The notes: a model not told the origin generated them from the letters alone. Numbered from the stretch's first letter, positions 40,027 through 47,348 are shown. The stretch: DNA of 64,000 nt from DATEKX01 sp963726785 (GCA_963726785.1 CAVSDJ010000001.1:1-64000), one strand, 5' to 3'. Made by a program: numbers and translations.

Positions 40027-40098
40027 ACATGGGGCTGCACCGCGCATTGGGAAAGCTCGTCGTCGGCGCGTGTGCCTGGCCCCTGGCCCCCGATACCT
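39990..40098. repeat. Palindromic repeat across the end of the second SGNH gene
   Basis: AGGTATCAGGGGCCGGGGG (39990-40008) pairs with the complementary arm ending CCCCCGATACCT (to 40098), with about 70 bases between. The left half encodes the last residues of the SGNH protein; the right half lies in the ACP leader. Similar GGCCCCTGGCCCC-type palindromes are common dispersed repeats. Confidence 0.75.
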
Positions 40099-40120
40099 GA
40101 CTCCGCATTCAGGAGGTTCT

Positions 40121-40366
40121 ATGTTGCCGGAAGGTGTAATGTCATTCCTAAATCAGGCAGCCGGAGAAGCGCGCACAGAGATGCCCGACCGCAACTCTTC
40201 GCTGTTTCTGTCAGGCTTGCTCGATTCGTTTTCACTGGTTGATTTCGTATCGCTGCTCGAAAGCGAGTGCGAGATAAAAATCAATGATGCTGACCTGCGC
40301 CCTGAAAACTTTGACACGATAGCAAAGGTCGAAGAGTTCATCGCGCGAGCGAGGGCTGCCCAGTGA
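40121..40366 (+). CDS. Acyl carrier protein, 81 aa
   Basis: Stand-alone phosphopantetheine carrier. The attachment Ser is in GLLDSFSLVDFVSLLESE, a good DSx motif at the start of helix II, followed by EIKINDADLRPENFDTIAKVEEFI. The start is ATG 40121, chosen because AGGAGG lies 5 bases upstream (40111-40116); the longer frame from 39965 would run through the palindrome. Its stop overlaps the KAS III GTG start by 4 bases (GTGA), so the two are translationally coupled. It is likely to carry the acyl group used by the MBOAT enzyme, in the same way DltC serves DltB, but with fatty-acid-type chemistry; that role is inferred. Confidence 0.92.
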   Translation: MLPEGVMSFLNQAAGEARTEMPDRNSSLFLSGLLDSFSLVDFVSLLESECEIKINDADLRPENFDTIAKVEEFIARARAAQ

Positions 40367-41394
40367 GTTGCTACATCACAGGCTGCGGAGCCGCACTGCC
40401 CGCGCGAGTAGTGACGAATGCAGAGCTTTCGTCGCTGCTCGGAGTTGCGCCCGAATTCATAGAAGAAAATTCCGGCATACGAGAGCGTCGCTGGGTTGAA
40501 GCGCATCAATCAACATCCGATCTGGCGGCGGCGGCAGTGCGCGAGGCGTTAAGCGATGCGCGAAAGGCGGCTGCGGATATTGATTATCTGATTGGCTGCA
40601 CGCTGTCGCCCGATTATCAGGTGCCGGGCATTGCGCCGCTCGTTCAACGAAAGCTCGAAGGATGCGCGAGCGTGCCTGCGGTTGATCTGCGCGTCGGTTG
40701 CGCGGGTGTACTCTACAGCTTGCAACTGGCGCGCGGGCTTATCCAGTCGAGCGCGGCAAAGACAGTCGCGTGTTTCGGAGCAGAGGCTCAATCGAAAGGC
40801 TTGAACCTCAAGCCTGAGAGCGCGGAGTTGAGCATGTTGTTCGGCGACGGCGCGGGCGCATTCGTGATGAGCGACACACCGGGCGCAATGGGTGAAGCGC
40901 GCGATTACTCTGTCAGGCTGGATGACGTGTTGATCGAGACCGACGGCAGATTCGCAGAGGATTTGATAGTGCGCGCTCCGGGTACTGCGAACGGCGCGCG
41001 CTGGATTTGTGCAGAGCAGATCGCATCGGGATTGCACTACGGCGCGATGCAGGGACGCAGCGTGATCTTGCAAGCTGTCAGAAAACTCGCGGAGGCCGCC
41101 GCTCGCATCCTTGAGCGAAACCGTGTTTCGTTTGAACAGGTCAGCGTAGTGATTCCGCATCAGGCTAATCTGAATCTGATTCACGCACTCGGCAAAAAAC
41201 TTGGAATCAGTGATGAGAAGATCGTCACGAACGTAGACCGCTTTGGCAACACGAGCGGCGCGTCTGCTTTTCTGGCATTGTGGCAAGCCGTGCGCGAAGG
41301 ACGATTTTCGCCTGATTCATACGCACTGATTCTGGCATTCGGCGCGGGCTTCACGTGGGGCGCTGCGCTCTGTCAGGTTTGCCATGCAAAGTAG
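40363..41394 (+). CDS. 3-oxoacyl-ACP synthase III (KAS III)-like ketosynthase, 343 aa
   Basis: Thiolase-fold condensing enzyme of the FabH type. Catalytic Cys in VGCAGVLYSLQLARG (residue about 113), His in VVIPHQANLNLIH, and Asn in FGNTSGASAFLAL are all present, so the enzyme should be active. Start GTG at 40363 (SCYITGCGAALP). Housekeeping FabH genes usually sit with fabD/fabG; here the neighbours are an ACP and MBOAT/SGNH genes, so it probably makes or modifies the acyl group carried by the adjacent ACP rather than supplying general lipid synthesis. Alternatives are hydroxymethylglutaryl-type or acyl-transferring KAS III relatives. Confidence 0.9.
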   Translation: MSCYITGCGAALPARVVTNAELSSLLGVAPEFIEENSGIRERRWVEAHQSTSDLAAAAVREALSDARKAAADIDYLIGCTLSPDYQVPGIAPLVQRKLEGCASVPAVDLRVGCAGVLYSLQLARGLIQSSAAKTVACFGAEAQSKGLNLKPESAELSMLFGDGAGAFVMSDTPGAMGEARDYSVRLDDVLIETDGRFAEDLIVRAPGTANGARWICAEQIASGLHYGAMQGRSVILQAVRKLAEAAARILERNRVSFEQVSVVIPHQANLNLIHALGKKLGISDEKIVTNVDRFGNTSGASAFLALWQAVREGRFSPDSYALILAFGAGFTWGAALCQVCHAK

Positions 41395-41419
41395 ATCAAA
41401 CAGTGTCGGCTCTGCCGTG

Positions 41420-41929
41420 TTACTTGCTTTCGCCTAATGCTTCTACTTTTATGTGCGAGCGAACTTCGAAGGCCGGGAGAATCACTTTTCGATTGTTTTT
41501 ATCGAGCTTCAGCACAACGTAGTCTTGCTCTCCTTTGATGGTGAGCCAGTGCTTCTTGGACTTTGAAAAAGCCAGCGGTATGGCAACCGGCAAAGCGAGT
41601 ATAAATAAAGGCCCGGCAAGCAGAGAGCCTGCGGCGGTTCCGACTCCGGCCTTCCATCGAGGATGTTTTGAGTAAGAATATTCCGCGCTCTTAATGTCAG
41701 AGTATTTGAAGTTTTTGAGAACCGTACCCGTCTTGCGAGATTCCAGAATAAGAGAATCTGCTTCCAGCCGAAGGCGAACCGAGACTTTATCCGCTTTATC
41801 TCCGCGAATGGAAAGCATCTCTACTTTATCGAAAACATCGGCGCTCTTTGAATTTTTTTCCTGCGCGAAAAGTTTCGCGGTAGAAATTAAGGTGAGCGCG
41901 ATAAGAAGAATTAAAGCTGCAGATTTCAT
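41420..41929 (-). CDS. Exported hypothetical protein with central membrane segment, 169 aa
   Basis: Not recognised. Signal peptide MKSAALILLIALTLISTAKLFA, a beta-rich region (KVSVRLRLEADSLILESRKTGTVLKNFKYSDIKSAEYSYS) reminiscent of bacterial PH-like domains, a Gly/Ala/Pro-rich hydrophobic hairpin (AGVGTAAGSLLAGPLFILALPVAIPLAF) and a second beta-rich segment. Function unknown. Convergent with the KAS III gene, 25 bases away. Confidence 0.7.
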   Translation of the reverse strand: MKSAALILLIALTLISTAKLFAQEKNSKSADVFDKVEMLSIRGDKADKVSVRLRLEADSLILESRKTGTVLKNFKYSDIKSAEYSYSKHPRWKAGVGTAAGSLLAGPLFILALPVAIPLAFSKSKKHWLTIKGEQDYVVLKLDKNNRKVILPAFEVRSHIKVEALGESK

Positions 41930-41993
41930 CAGGACACTCCTCTTCCCGGCGCGATTGAGAATTTCTTATAGCTGTTTGCAAATGAATGCGAGT

Positions 41994-42026
41994 TGTAGGG
42001 GCGACCACAGCAGCGTCGCCCCTACA
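41994..42026. repeat. Hairpin TGTAGGGGCGAC...GTCGCCCCTACA
   Basis: Twelve-base perfect inverted repeat with a 9-base loop (42006-42014) in the gap between the 41420 and 42229 genes. A GTAGGGGCGAC-type palindrome is a common dispersed intergenic repeat in many bacteria; no T tract follows, so it is not a standard terminator. Confidence 0.8.
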
Positions 42027-42228
42027 TAAATTTTCATTGTCTAGTCGCCCCCAATCGCAGACCGCTCTGAGCTTACAGGTAGGGGAAAATAATAATCATC
42101 GGCATTGTGACACTTTTTCAAGTATCACAAATTCAAGCGCCGGAAATTTGAAGCTCAGGAACATTCGCCGTGATCAGGTGTCTAACCATACAAACAGGCG
42201 CAATACCCTGCGATGGGAGAATGCAGCT

Positions 42229-43065
42229 TTGAAACACACCGCAAGAATCTTCATCTCGCTGGCCGTATTGGCTGCGCTGGCAGGCTGTAGCAGTAACGCT
42301 ATTACCACTGTCAACGCAAATCGGGCGACTGAACAGCAAAAACAGATTGCCGGAAAGAATACGAGACGGGTGATTCACGTGCTGGTTGCGCTGTGCGATA
42401 ACGAGCATCAGGGCATTGTTCCTGTGCCCGCGAAGATCGGAAACGGAGACGACCCGCAAAACAATCTATATTGGGGCGCTCGATACGGCGTGAAAACTTT
42501 TTTCATTAAAAGCAGGTATTGGAAGCTGCTCGCGCATTCAAGCAACCCAAGGCCGGGCATACTTGAAAGGTGTATTTTCAAGCGAGCCAGTGAAGATGTC
42601 TACATCGTGGCTGATGCCTATCGCGGGATGGAGATAAAGCAAAGCATCGTTGATTTTCTGGAATACGCGTCGGGCGGCGCGAGCGAAACAATAAGCCCGG
42701 ACGGCCTTGCTTTGAAGGCGGGAGGCGGCGCAGACCTGATTGCATTCGTAGGCCACAACGGGCTGATGGATTTCACGCTGGATGCATATCCGACAAGCAA
42801 GGATAACAGGCGTCGCGATGCGGTCATCCTCTGTTGCATGAGCCGAAATTATTTTTACGAACCGTTGCGCGCGACCGGAGCGAATCCGCTTCTCTGGACT
42901 ACGGGATTGATGGCTCCGGAAGCTTACGTCCTGAAGGCCGCGATTGATGCGTGGGTTCCAGAAAGCAGCGGCGAAGTCGTGCGCGAGCGCGCCGCCGAAG
43001 CTTACAACACATATCAGCGATGCGGAGCAAAAGCCGCTCGAAACCTGTTCGCAAGCGGCTGGTAA
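42229..43065 (+). CDS. Lipoprotein of unknown function with caspase-like His/Cys motifs, 279 aa
   Basis: Starts TTG at 42229 (LKHTARIFISLAVLAALAGCSSN), chosen because a lipobox LAGC follows the hydrophobic segment and GGGAGA is upstream; the frame extends further upstream without a good start. The rest is not in a family I can name. Two features recall the caspase/gingipain fold: a hydrophobic strand ending in His-Asn-Gly (DLIAFVGHNGLMDF) and a later strand ending in Cys (AVILCCMSRNYFYEP), in the order and spacing expected for the His-Cys dyad. If correct it is a lipid-anchored cysteine peptidase; this is inference. Convergent with hpt, 11 bases away. Confidence 0.7.
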   Translation: MKHTARIFISLAVLAALAGCSSNAITTVNANRATEQQKQIAGKNTRRVIHVLVALCDNEHQGIVPVPAKIGNGDDPQNNLYWGARYGVKTFFIKSRYWKLLAHSSNPRPGILERCIFKRASEDVYIVADAYRGMEIKQSIVDFLEYASGGASETISPDGLALKAGGGADLIAFVGHNGLMDFTLDAYPTSKDNRRRDAVILCCMSRNYFYEPLRATGANPLLWTTGLMAPEAYVLKAAIDAWVPESSGEVVRERAAEAYNTYQRCGAKAARNLFASGW

Positions 43066-43076
43066 CTGCGAAGAAA

Positions 43077-43652
43077 TCACTTCTTCATCACAAGGCTTTC
43101 GGGATTTTCCGGCACCGCTATAAATGGGAGGTTGCGGTACAACTCGCCAACGTCAAGGCCATAACCTACGACGAAATGATTCGGGATGGTGAAGCCTATG
43201 TATTGGGCGTCAACCTCTATCTGATGGCGGTCGGGCTTATCGAGCAGCGCGGCGATTTGAAGCGAGTTCACTTCGCGCGACTTGAATATGTTGACCATAT
43301 AATTCAACGTCAGCCCTGTATCAATGATGTCTTCGACCACAAGCACATCTTTTCCCGCCAGGCTCACGTCGAGGTCTTTGGTTATGCGAACTTCGCCGCT
43401 CGATTTCGTAGAAGCGCCGTAGCTTGAAATGCCTATGAAGTCGAGCGACATCGGCAAATCAATCGCGCGCATCAAGTCAGACAAAAAGACGCACGCGCCT
43501 TTCAACACTCCCAGCATGTGGAGATTTTTGCCTGCGTAATCGCGCGTTATCTGCTGTCCCAACTCGCGCACGCGCGTTTGCAATTGTTCGGTGCTGATTA
43601 AAACTCTGAGGTTCGGGTCATTTATGAAAGAAGGGCTTTCCTGCGCGCTCAT
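43077..43652 (-). CDS. hpt: Hypoxanthine phosphoribosyltransferase, 191 aa
   Basis: Purine salvage enzyme converting hypoxanthine (and usually guanine) with PRPP to IMP/GMP in the cytoplasm. PRPP-binding motif VLVVEDIIDTGLTL, N-terminal MLGVLKGACVFLSDLMR, and the C-terminal IPNHFVVGYGLDVGELYRNLPFI are diagnostic. The ATG at 43652 is preferred over the longer frame from 43727 because CAGGAGAG lies just before it and the extension (ALTDVRALSYIARSP) is not family sequence. It may feed the nucleoside salvage operon 4 kb downstream. Confidence 0.95.
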   Translation of the reverse strand: MSAQESPSFINDPNLRVLISTEQLQTRVRELGQQITRDYAGKNLHMLGVLKGACVFLSDLMRAIDLPMSLDFIGISSYGASTKSSGEVRITKDLDVSLAGKDVLVVEDIIDTGLTLNYMVNIFKSREVNSLQIAALLDKPDRHQIEVDAQYIGFTIPNHFVVGYGLDVGELYRNLPFIAVPENPESLVMKK

Positions 43653-43742
43653 CGGTCTCTCCTGACGATTAAATTGATGGGGTGAGCGTGCAATATACGA
43701 AAGCGCGCGCACGTCTGTCAATGCCAAGCGATTTTAGATTTT

Positions 43743-43849
43743 AGATTTTGGATTTTGGATTGCTTATCGCATGCGCACTATTGTTCGACAATTCAAATTC
43801 GCGCTCGCGTAAGCGACTCTTGCGCCATATAATCTAAAATCCAAAATCT
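43743..43849. repeat. AT-rich inverted repeat flanking the rpiB leader
   Basis: AGATTTTGGATTTTGGATT (43743-43761, preceded by more ATTTTAG units) and AATCTAAAATCCAAAATCT (43831-43849) are near-complementary. The right arm ends exactly at the rpiB start codon, so a folded leader would hide the translation start. It resembles common dispersed repeats built of ATTTTAGATTTTGG units. Confidence 0.7.
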
Positions 43850-44479
43850 ATGAGCGTGATTGATGAAAGAGGCAAGCAGGTAATCACAGAGCAGGAGCTT
43901 CGCTCTGCAAGTGAGGGCGATACGCTGCGGATTGATGAAGGCGCGATACTTACTCCGCTCGCCGCCGATCTGGTGCGCGAGCGCGGCCTGCAGCTAGAAC
44001 GCGTGCGCCGCCGTTCAGCCGCGCGCCCGAAGCGTATTGCGTTGGGCGCAGATCACGGCGGATTTGAAATGAAAGAAGAGATCAAGCGCGTGCTCGCAGA
44101 CTTAGGCCATGACTTTCAAGATTTCGGCACGCATTCGACGGAAGCTGTAGATTACCCGGACTACGCGCACGCAGTTGCTCGCGCAGTCGCGCGCGGCATC
44201 TGCGACCTCGGCATAGTCATTGACGGCGCAGGCATAGGCTCCTGCATGGCCGCCAACAAAGTGCCGGGCGTGCGCGCGGCCATGTGCTACGACACTGCTA
44301 CGGCCCGCAACAGCCGCGAGCATAATGGCGCGAACGTGCTCACGCTCGGTGGCAAGATGATCTCAACAGAGCGCATGCGCGAGATAGTGCGCGCGTGGCT
44401 TTCAACCGAGCTTACAGAAGACCGCCATCGTCGCCGCGTCGAAAAGATTGACGCCATCGAGCGCGAGTACTTTAAATAA
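43850..44479 (+). CDS. rpiB: Ribose-5-phosphate isomerase B with N-terminal extension, 209 aa
   Basis: RpiB/LacAB fold isomerase of the pentose phosphate pathway. The core (residues about 62-209) starts KRIALGADHGGFEMKEEI and has VDYPDYAHAVARAVARG, GAGIGSCMAANKVPGVRAA and SREHNGANVLTLGGKMIS. In the active-site loop the classical E. coli-type Cys (ICGTGIG) is Asp here (IDGAGIG), while a Cys appears three positions before the AANK motif (GSCMAANK), near the place where the mycobacterial type has Glu. An about 60-residue N-terminal region (ITEQELRSASEGDTLRI) is an extra, EutQ-like or metal-independent segment. Activity on ribose-5-phosphate is probable but the residue change leaves room for another sugar phosphate. 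Confidence 0.88.
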   Translation: MSVIDERGKQVITEQELRSASEGDTLRIDEGAILTPLAADLVRERGLQLERVRRRSAARPKRIALGADHGGFEMKEEIKRVLADLGHDFQDFGTHSTEAVDYPDYAHAVARAVARGICDLGIVIDGAGIGSCMAANKVPGVRAAMCYDTATARNSREHNGANVLTLGGKMISTERMREIVRAWLSTELTEDRHRRRVEKIDAIEREYFK

Positions 44480-44515
44480 AGTGTCTGCATAAATCTCAGT
44501 TCGATTGGTTCTGTT

Positions 44516-44712
44516 GCCGCGTAGCGGCTTGTTGATTTTAGCCGTGTCTTTTAAGGCACGGTAAGCAGACAGTATGTGTAATTCGCGTCGCGTGAGCGAC
44601 GGTTGAAGAGCGCGGTTAAATTCAATCGTCGCTCACGCGACGAAAAAGGATCTCGATTAAAGTGTTCCCGGCCTTGAAAGACCGGGCTAAACTCATAGGG
44701 CCGCTACGCGGC
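44516..44712. repeat. Compound inverted repeat built of three nested palindromes
   Basis: Two arms of about 90 bases face each other. Each arm contains in order GCCGCGTAGCGGC (44516-44528; complement 44700-44712), a TTTAGCC...GTCTTT.AAGGC.CGG palindrome, and CGTCGCGTGAGCGACG (44586-44601; complement at 44627-44642). The spacer between the arms is about 13 bases. It fills the gap between rpiB and the ECF operon, otherwise without genes (44480-44870), whose remaining part should hold the ECF promoter. Confidence 0.8.
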
Positions 44713-44870
44713 CTATTCTGCATATAACCCTACTCTTTATACCGATAGATTAATAAAGAACCCGGTCGCCGACATCGCGTTTAACGATGCGAGGATTTCC
44801 ATATCAAAAAAACTTTTCAACACTTTCTGCTCAGGTCGAGTAGTTAATAGCAGAGGGGTGAGGAAGATAG

Positions 44871-45524
44871 ATGATGTCGGGCGAGGTTGCTGAAATAGCT
44901 TTGATGACAAACGGCCTTGGACTGGGAGAAGCTGCGTCGGAGAGAGATAACTCGCCTCTGGCTTCGCTCATTGAGCGAGCAAAAGCGGGCGATACGGCAG
45001 CATTCGAGCAATTAGTCATCTCCTGCCAGCGCAAAGTTATTTCAACCGCATGGCGGATGCTCGGCAACGAAGAGGACGCGCGAGACGCAGCGCAGGAAGT
45101 TTTCCTCAGAGCATATAAGTACCTCGACAGCTTCAAGCTCGATCAGGATTTTGCAGGCTGGCTCTATCGAATCGCGATCAATGTTTGCCGCGATCACATG
45201 CGAAAGCGCAGCCGTTACCATCATCTCGATTCATTCGAAGCTGAACGAGATATGGGAAACCTCGACTCGATGGCGAGCAGCGAAAACGTCGAGGCAGCAG
45301 CTATCAAATCGCAGGAGCGGGCACTGGTGATGGAAGCCTTGAACACGCTCTCGAAGAAAGAGCGGGCGGCGCTCGTGTTGAGAGATTTGGAAGGACTGAC
45401 GACAGAAGAAGTCGCGCGCATACTGGGTTCAAGCCCTGTTACTGTGCGCTCACAGGTGGCTTCGGCTCGCGCGAAGATAAAACTCTATCGCGACCGCGTG
45501 CTGAAGCAGAAGCGAAGAGGGTAG
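44871..45524 (+). CDS. ECF RNA polymerase sigma factor, RpoE-like, 217 aa
   Basis: ECF sigma factor with region 2 (AGDTAAFEQLVISCQRKVISTAWRMLGNEEDARDAAQEVFLRAYKYL, DFAGWLYRIAINVCRDHMRK) and region 4 (TLSKKERAALVLRDLEGLTTEEVARILGSSPVTVRSQVASARAKIKLYR). First gene of a three-gene unit with a zinc-finger anti-sigma factor (4 bases downstream) and a secretin-N-like protein. The likely cycle is sequestration by the membrane anti-sigma and release on envelope stress. The start could also be the second Met. Confidence 0.95.
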   Translation: MMSGEVAEIALMTNGLGLGEAASERDNSPLASLIERAKAGDTAAFEQLVISCQRKVISTAWRMLGNEEDARDAAQEVFLRAYKYLDSFKLDQDFAGWLYRIAINVCRDHMRKRSRYHHLDSFEAERDMGNLDSMASSENVEAAAIKSQERALVMEALNTLSKKERAALVLRDLEGLTTEEVARILGSSPVTVRSQVASARAKIKLYRDRVLKQKRRG

Positions 45525-45528
45525 CAAG

Positions 45529-46245
45529 ATGAATTGCAGGCGCATTGAAAAACTGATACCGCTTTACGTCGAATGTGATCTTGAAAGCGATGAAGCAGGC
45601 CGAGTGCTCGCGCATTTGCAGACGTGCGAGAGTTGCAGCACGCTCGTCGCCGAGTACGAAGCCAGCCAGTCATGGCTGCGCTCGAACACGCTGCCTGATT
45701 TCGATGAGGCGATGCTTAACGATATGAAGCGCGGCGTGATGCGAGGGATTGATGAGGCGAGAGAGCGACCCTCGTTCTTTGGATTTTTTGCCCGGCCCTT
45801 GATGCCCCGTCGAGCATTTGCAGTCGTGGCCGCGATGTTGATTATCTTTGCCGCGTTTGCGCTTTACATTTATTGGGGAAGATCAAGCGCGGTCTCGAAT
45901 GATGACAAGCTCGCAAGTGAAATTGTCGCGCCCGAAGACGTGTCAACGCCGGAAGGCTTGAAACAGGCTCTCAGAGCCGGTTCTGTCGCCCAGCCTCATC
46001 CTGTGAAAAGATATTCGGGCAAGGAATATGGCAGAAGCAGACCCGGCGAGAGGCCAAAGTTCGACCGTGTGATCATACCTGAAACCGATAGTACGGTCGC
46101 GCGAAAGGCCGCAGATGTGCCAACCAAAACAGAAGAGATGACGCGGATAGAGATTCAAACCGGCGACCCGAACATTCGGATAATCTGGTTTTCGCCTAAA
46201 GAGTCCGATTCGCAACTCTCGAATCCAACGATTGAAACCGATTAG
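45529..46245 (+). CDS. Membrane anti-sigma factor with ZAS zinc-finger domain, 238 aa
   Basis: N-terminal anti-sigma domain: MNCRRIEKLIPLYVECDLESDEAGRVLAHLQTCESC, with the HxxxCxxC zinc signature (H-LQT-C-ES-C), then one membrane helix (residues about 102-123, AFAVVAAMLIIFAAFALYIYW), and an extracytoplasmic tail rich in charged and Pro residues. It is the predicted partner that holds the upstream ECF factor. The tail contains HPVKRYSGKEYGR and no recognised sensor domain. Translationally close to both neighbours (4 and 8 bases). Confidence 0.9.
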   Translation: MNCRRIEKLIPLYVECDLESDEAGRVLAHLQTCESCSTLVAEYEASQSWLRSNTLPDFDEAMLNDMKRGVMRGIDEARERPSFFGFFARPLMPRRAFAVVAAMLIIFAAFALYIYWGRSSAVSNDDKLASEIVAPEDVSTPEGLKQALRAGSVAQPHPVKRYSGKEYGRSRPGERPKFDRVIIPETDSTVARKAADVPTKTEEMTRIEIQTGDPNIRIIWFSPKESDSQLSNPTIETD

Positions 46246-46253
46246 GAGATTAT

Positions 46254-47150
46254 ATGTTTTTAGTGAAATCAAAAACGATAGCCGCAATTGCCCTCACCTT
46301 GGCGCTTGTCTCATCAGCGTTCGGGCAACAGACAACGACTCCCGCTCCTCCGCGAGCTTCGACGCAGTATACATACGAGCAGCAGACGCCGACTCCGCAA
46401 CCGGCTTTAGCTCCGACTGCCAGAGGCACTGACTATGTTGAAGAGAAGGGATTCAAAACCAAGATAATCGAAGTCAAATACCGCGACCCCGGCTCACTCT
46501 ATTCCGCGCTTCGAGCGCTCGGCAGCGGCTTCAAGGGTGCGAGAATAGATCCCGATCCTAACTTCAGGATATTGACTGTTCGAGACTTTCCCGAAAACAT
46601 CGCGGTCATTGAAGAGGCCGTCAAGCGATTGGACACTCCTCAACCTATACGCCCCGAGGTGGAGTTTCATATCCATGTGCTTATTGCTTCTAACTCTCCA
46701 TCTTCCGGCGACGAGTTTCCAGCAGAACTGAATGATGTGTTGAAGCAGTTGCAGGGAACGCTCAAGTACAAAAGCTATGGATTGATGACCTCTTCGGTGC
46801 ATCGCGCAAGCCAGGGAGGGCAGGGAGTCGGCAACAAAGGTGTTGCTCAAAGTAAGCTCTTCAGCGTGAGCACGCCGTTAGAAAATCCAATCTTCTACGA
46901 GTATAATCTGATGCCTTTGATGATAAGAGACAATGCAGCAGGAGGCTCAAGTATAGACATAGGGCAATTCGCCTTCAATATGCGAATCCCGCTTCTCACC
47001 GGAGGTCAAGCGCAACAGATTCAATACGAGAATGTAGGCTTTCGTTCCCCAGTCTCGCTGCGAGACGGCGAGAAAGTCATAGTAGGAACGACTACGATGG
47101 GAGACAAAGGATTGATCGTCGTTGTCTCAGCAAAAATAATCAAACAATAA
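46254..47150 (+). CDS. Exported secretin N-domain-like protein, 298 aa
   Basis: Signal peptide (FLVKSKTIAAIALTLALVSSAFG), a Thr/Pro/Gln-rich linker, and a secretin N0/N1-like domain: FKTKIIEVKYRDPGSLYSALRALGSG...ILTVRDFPENIAVIEEAVKRLD, the NolW-like pattern also seen in GspD. A second half (VEFHIHVLIASNSPS to the end, GEKVIVGTTTMGDKGLIVVVSA) resembles the secretin outer part, but the beta-barrel region is absent and the protein is too short to be a full secretin. Linked to the ECF/anti-sigma pair, it may be a stress-sensing or assembly partner; the role is inferred. Confidence 0.8.
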   Translation: MFLVKSKTIAAIALTLALVSSAFGQQTTTPAPPRASTQYTYEQQTPTPQPALAPTARGTDYVEEKGFKTKIIEVKYRDPGSLYSALRALGSGFKGARIDPDPNFRILTVRDFPENIAVIEEAVKRLDTPQPIRPEVEFHIHVLIASNSPSSGDEFPAELNDVLKQLQGTLKYKSYGLMTSSVHRASQGGQGVGNKGVAQSKLFSVSTPLENPIFYEYNLMPLMIRDNAAGGSSIDIGQFAFNMRIPLLTGGQAQQIQYENVGFRSPVSLRDGEKVIVGTTTMGDKGLIVVVSAKIIKQ

Positions 47151-47164
47151 ACGACCAGCCTATA

Positions 47165-47229
47165 TTCACCGCAGAGGCGGCGCAGAATCTTCTCTGCGCG
47201 CTCTGCATCCTCCACGCCTCTGCGGTGAA
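47165..47229. repeat. Intergenic palindrome, TTCACCGCAGAG family, copy 4
   Basis: Short copy: TTCACCGCAGAGGCGGCGCAGA ... GCCTCTGCGGTGAA. It lies between the secretin-like gene and the ABC ATPase gene, both plus strand, within the leader of the nucleoside operon. Confidence 0.85.
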
Positions 47230-47348
47230 GTTATTCTAAACTCAATACCGACTTCCCATCTCGTCTCTAATCAATTATCATTACGCCGCCTTCTTTGCCT
47301 CTTCGGCTTTTACTCTTGTCGGAGAGCGCTTTCAGTATCAAACAATTT

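Noticed and set aside
40549..41286. Minus-strand ORF of 245 residues opposite the KAS III gene
   Set aside because: Shadow of a well-supported ketosynthase gene.
40363..41394. KAS III as part of a housekeeping fatty acid synthesis operon
   Set aside because: No fabD, fabG, plsX or other lipid synthesis genes nearby; the context is MBOAT/SGNH genes.
43731..43849. CRISPR-like repeat made of ATTTTAGATTTTGG units
   Set aside because: No regular spacers; it is a simple inverted AT-rich repeat.
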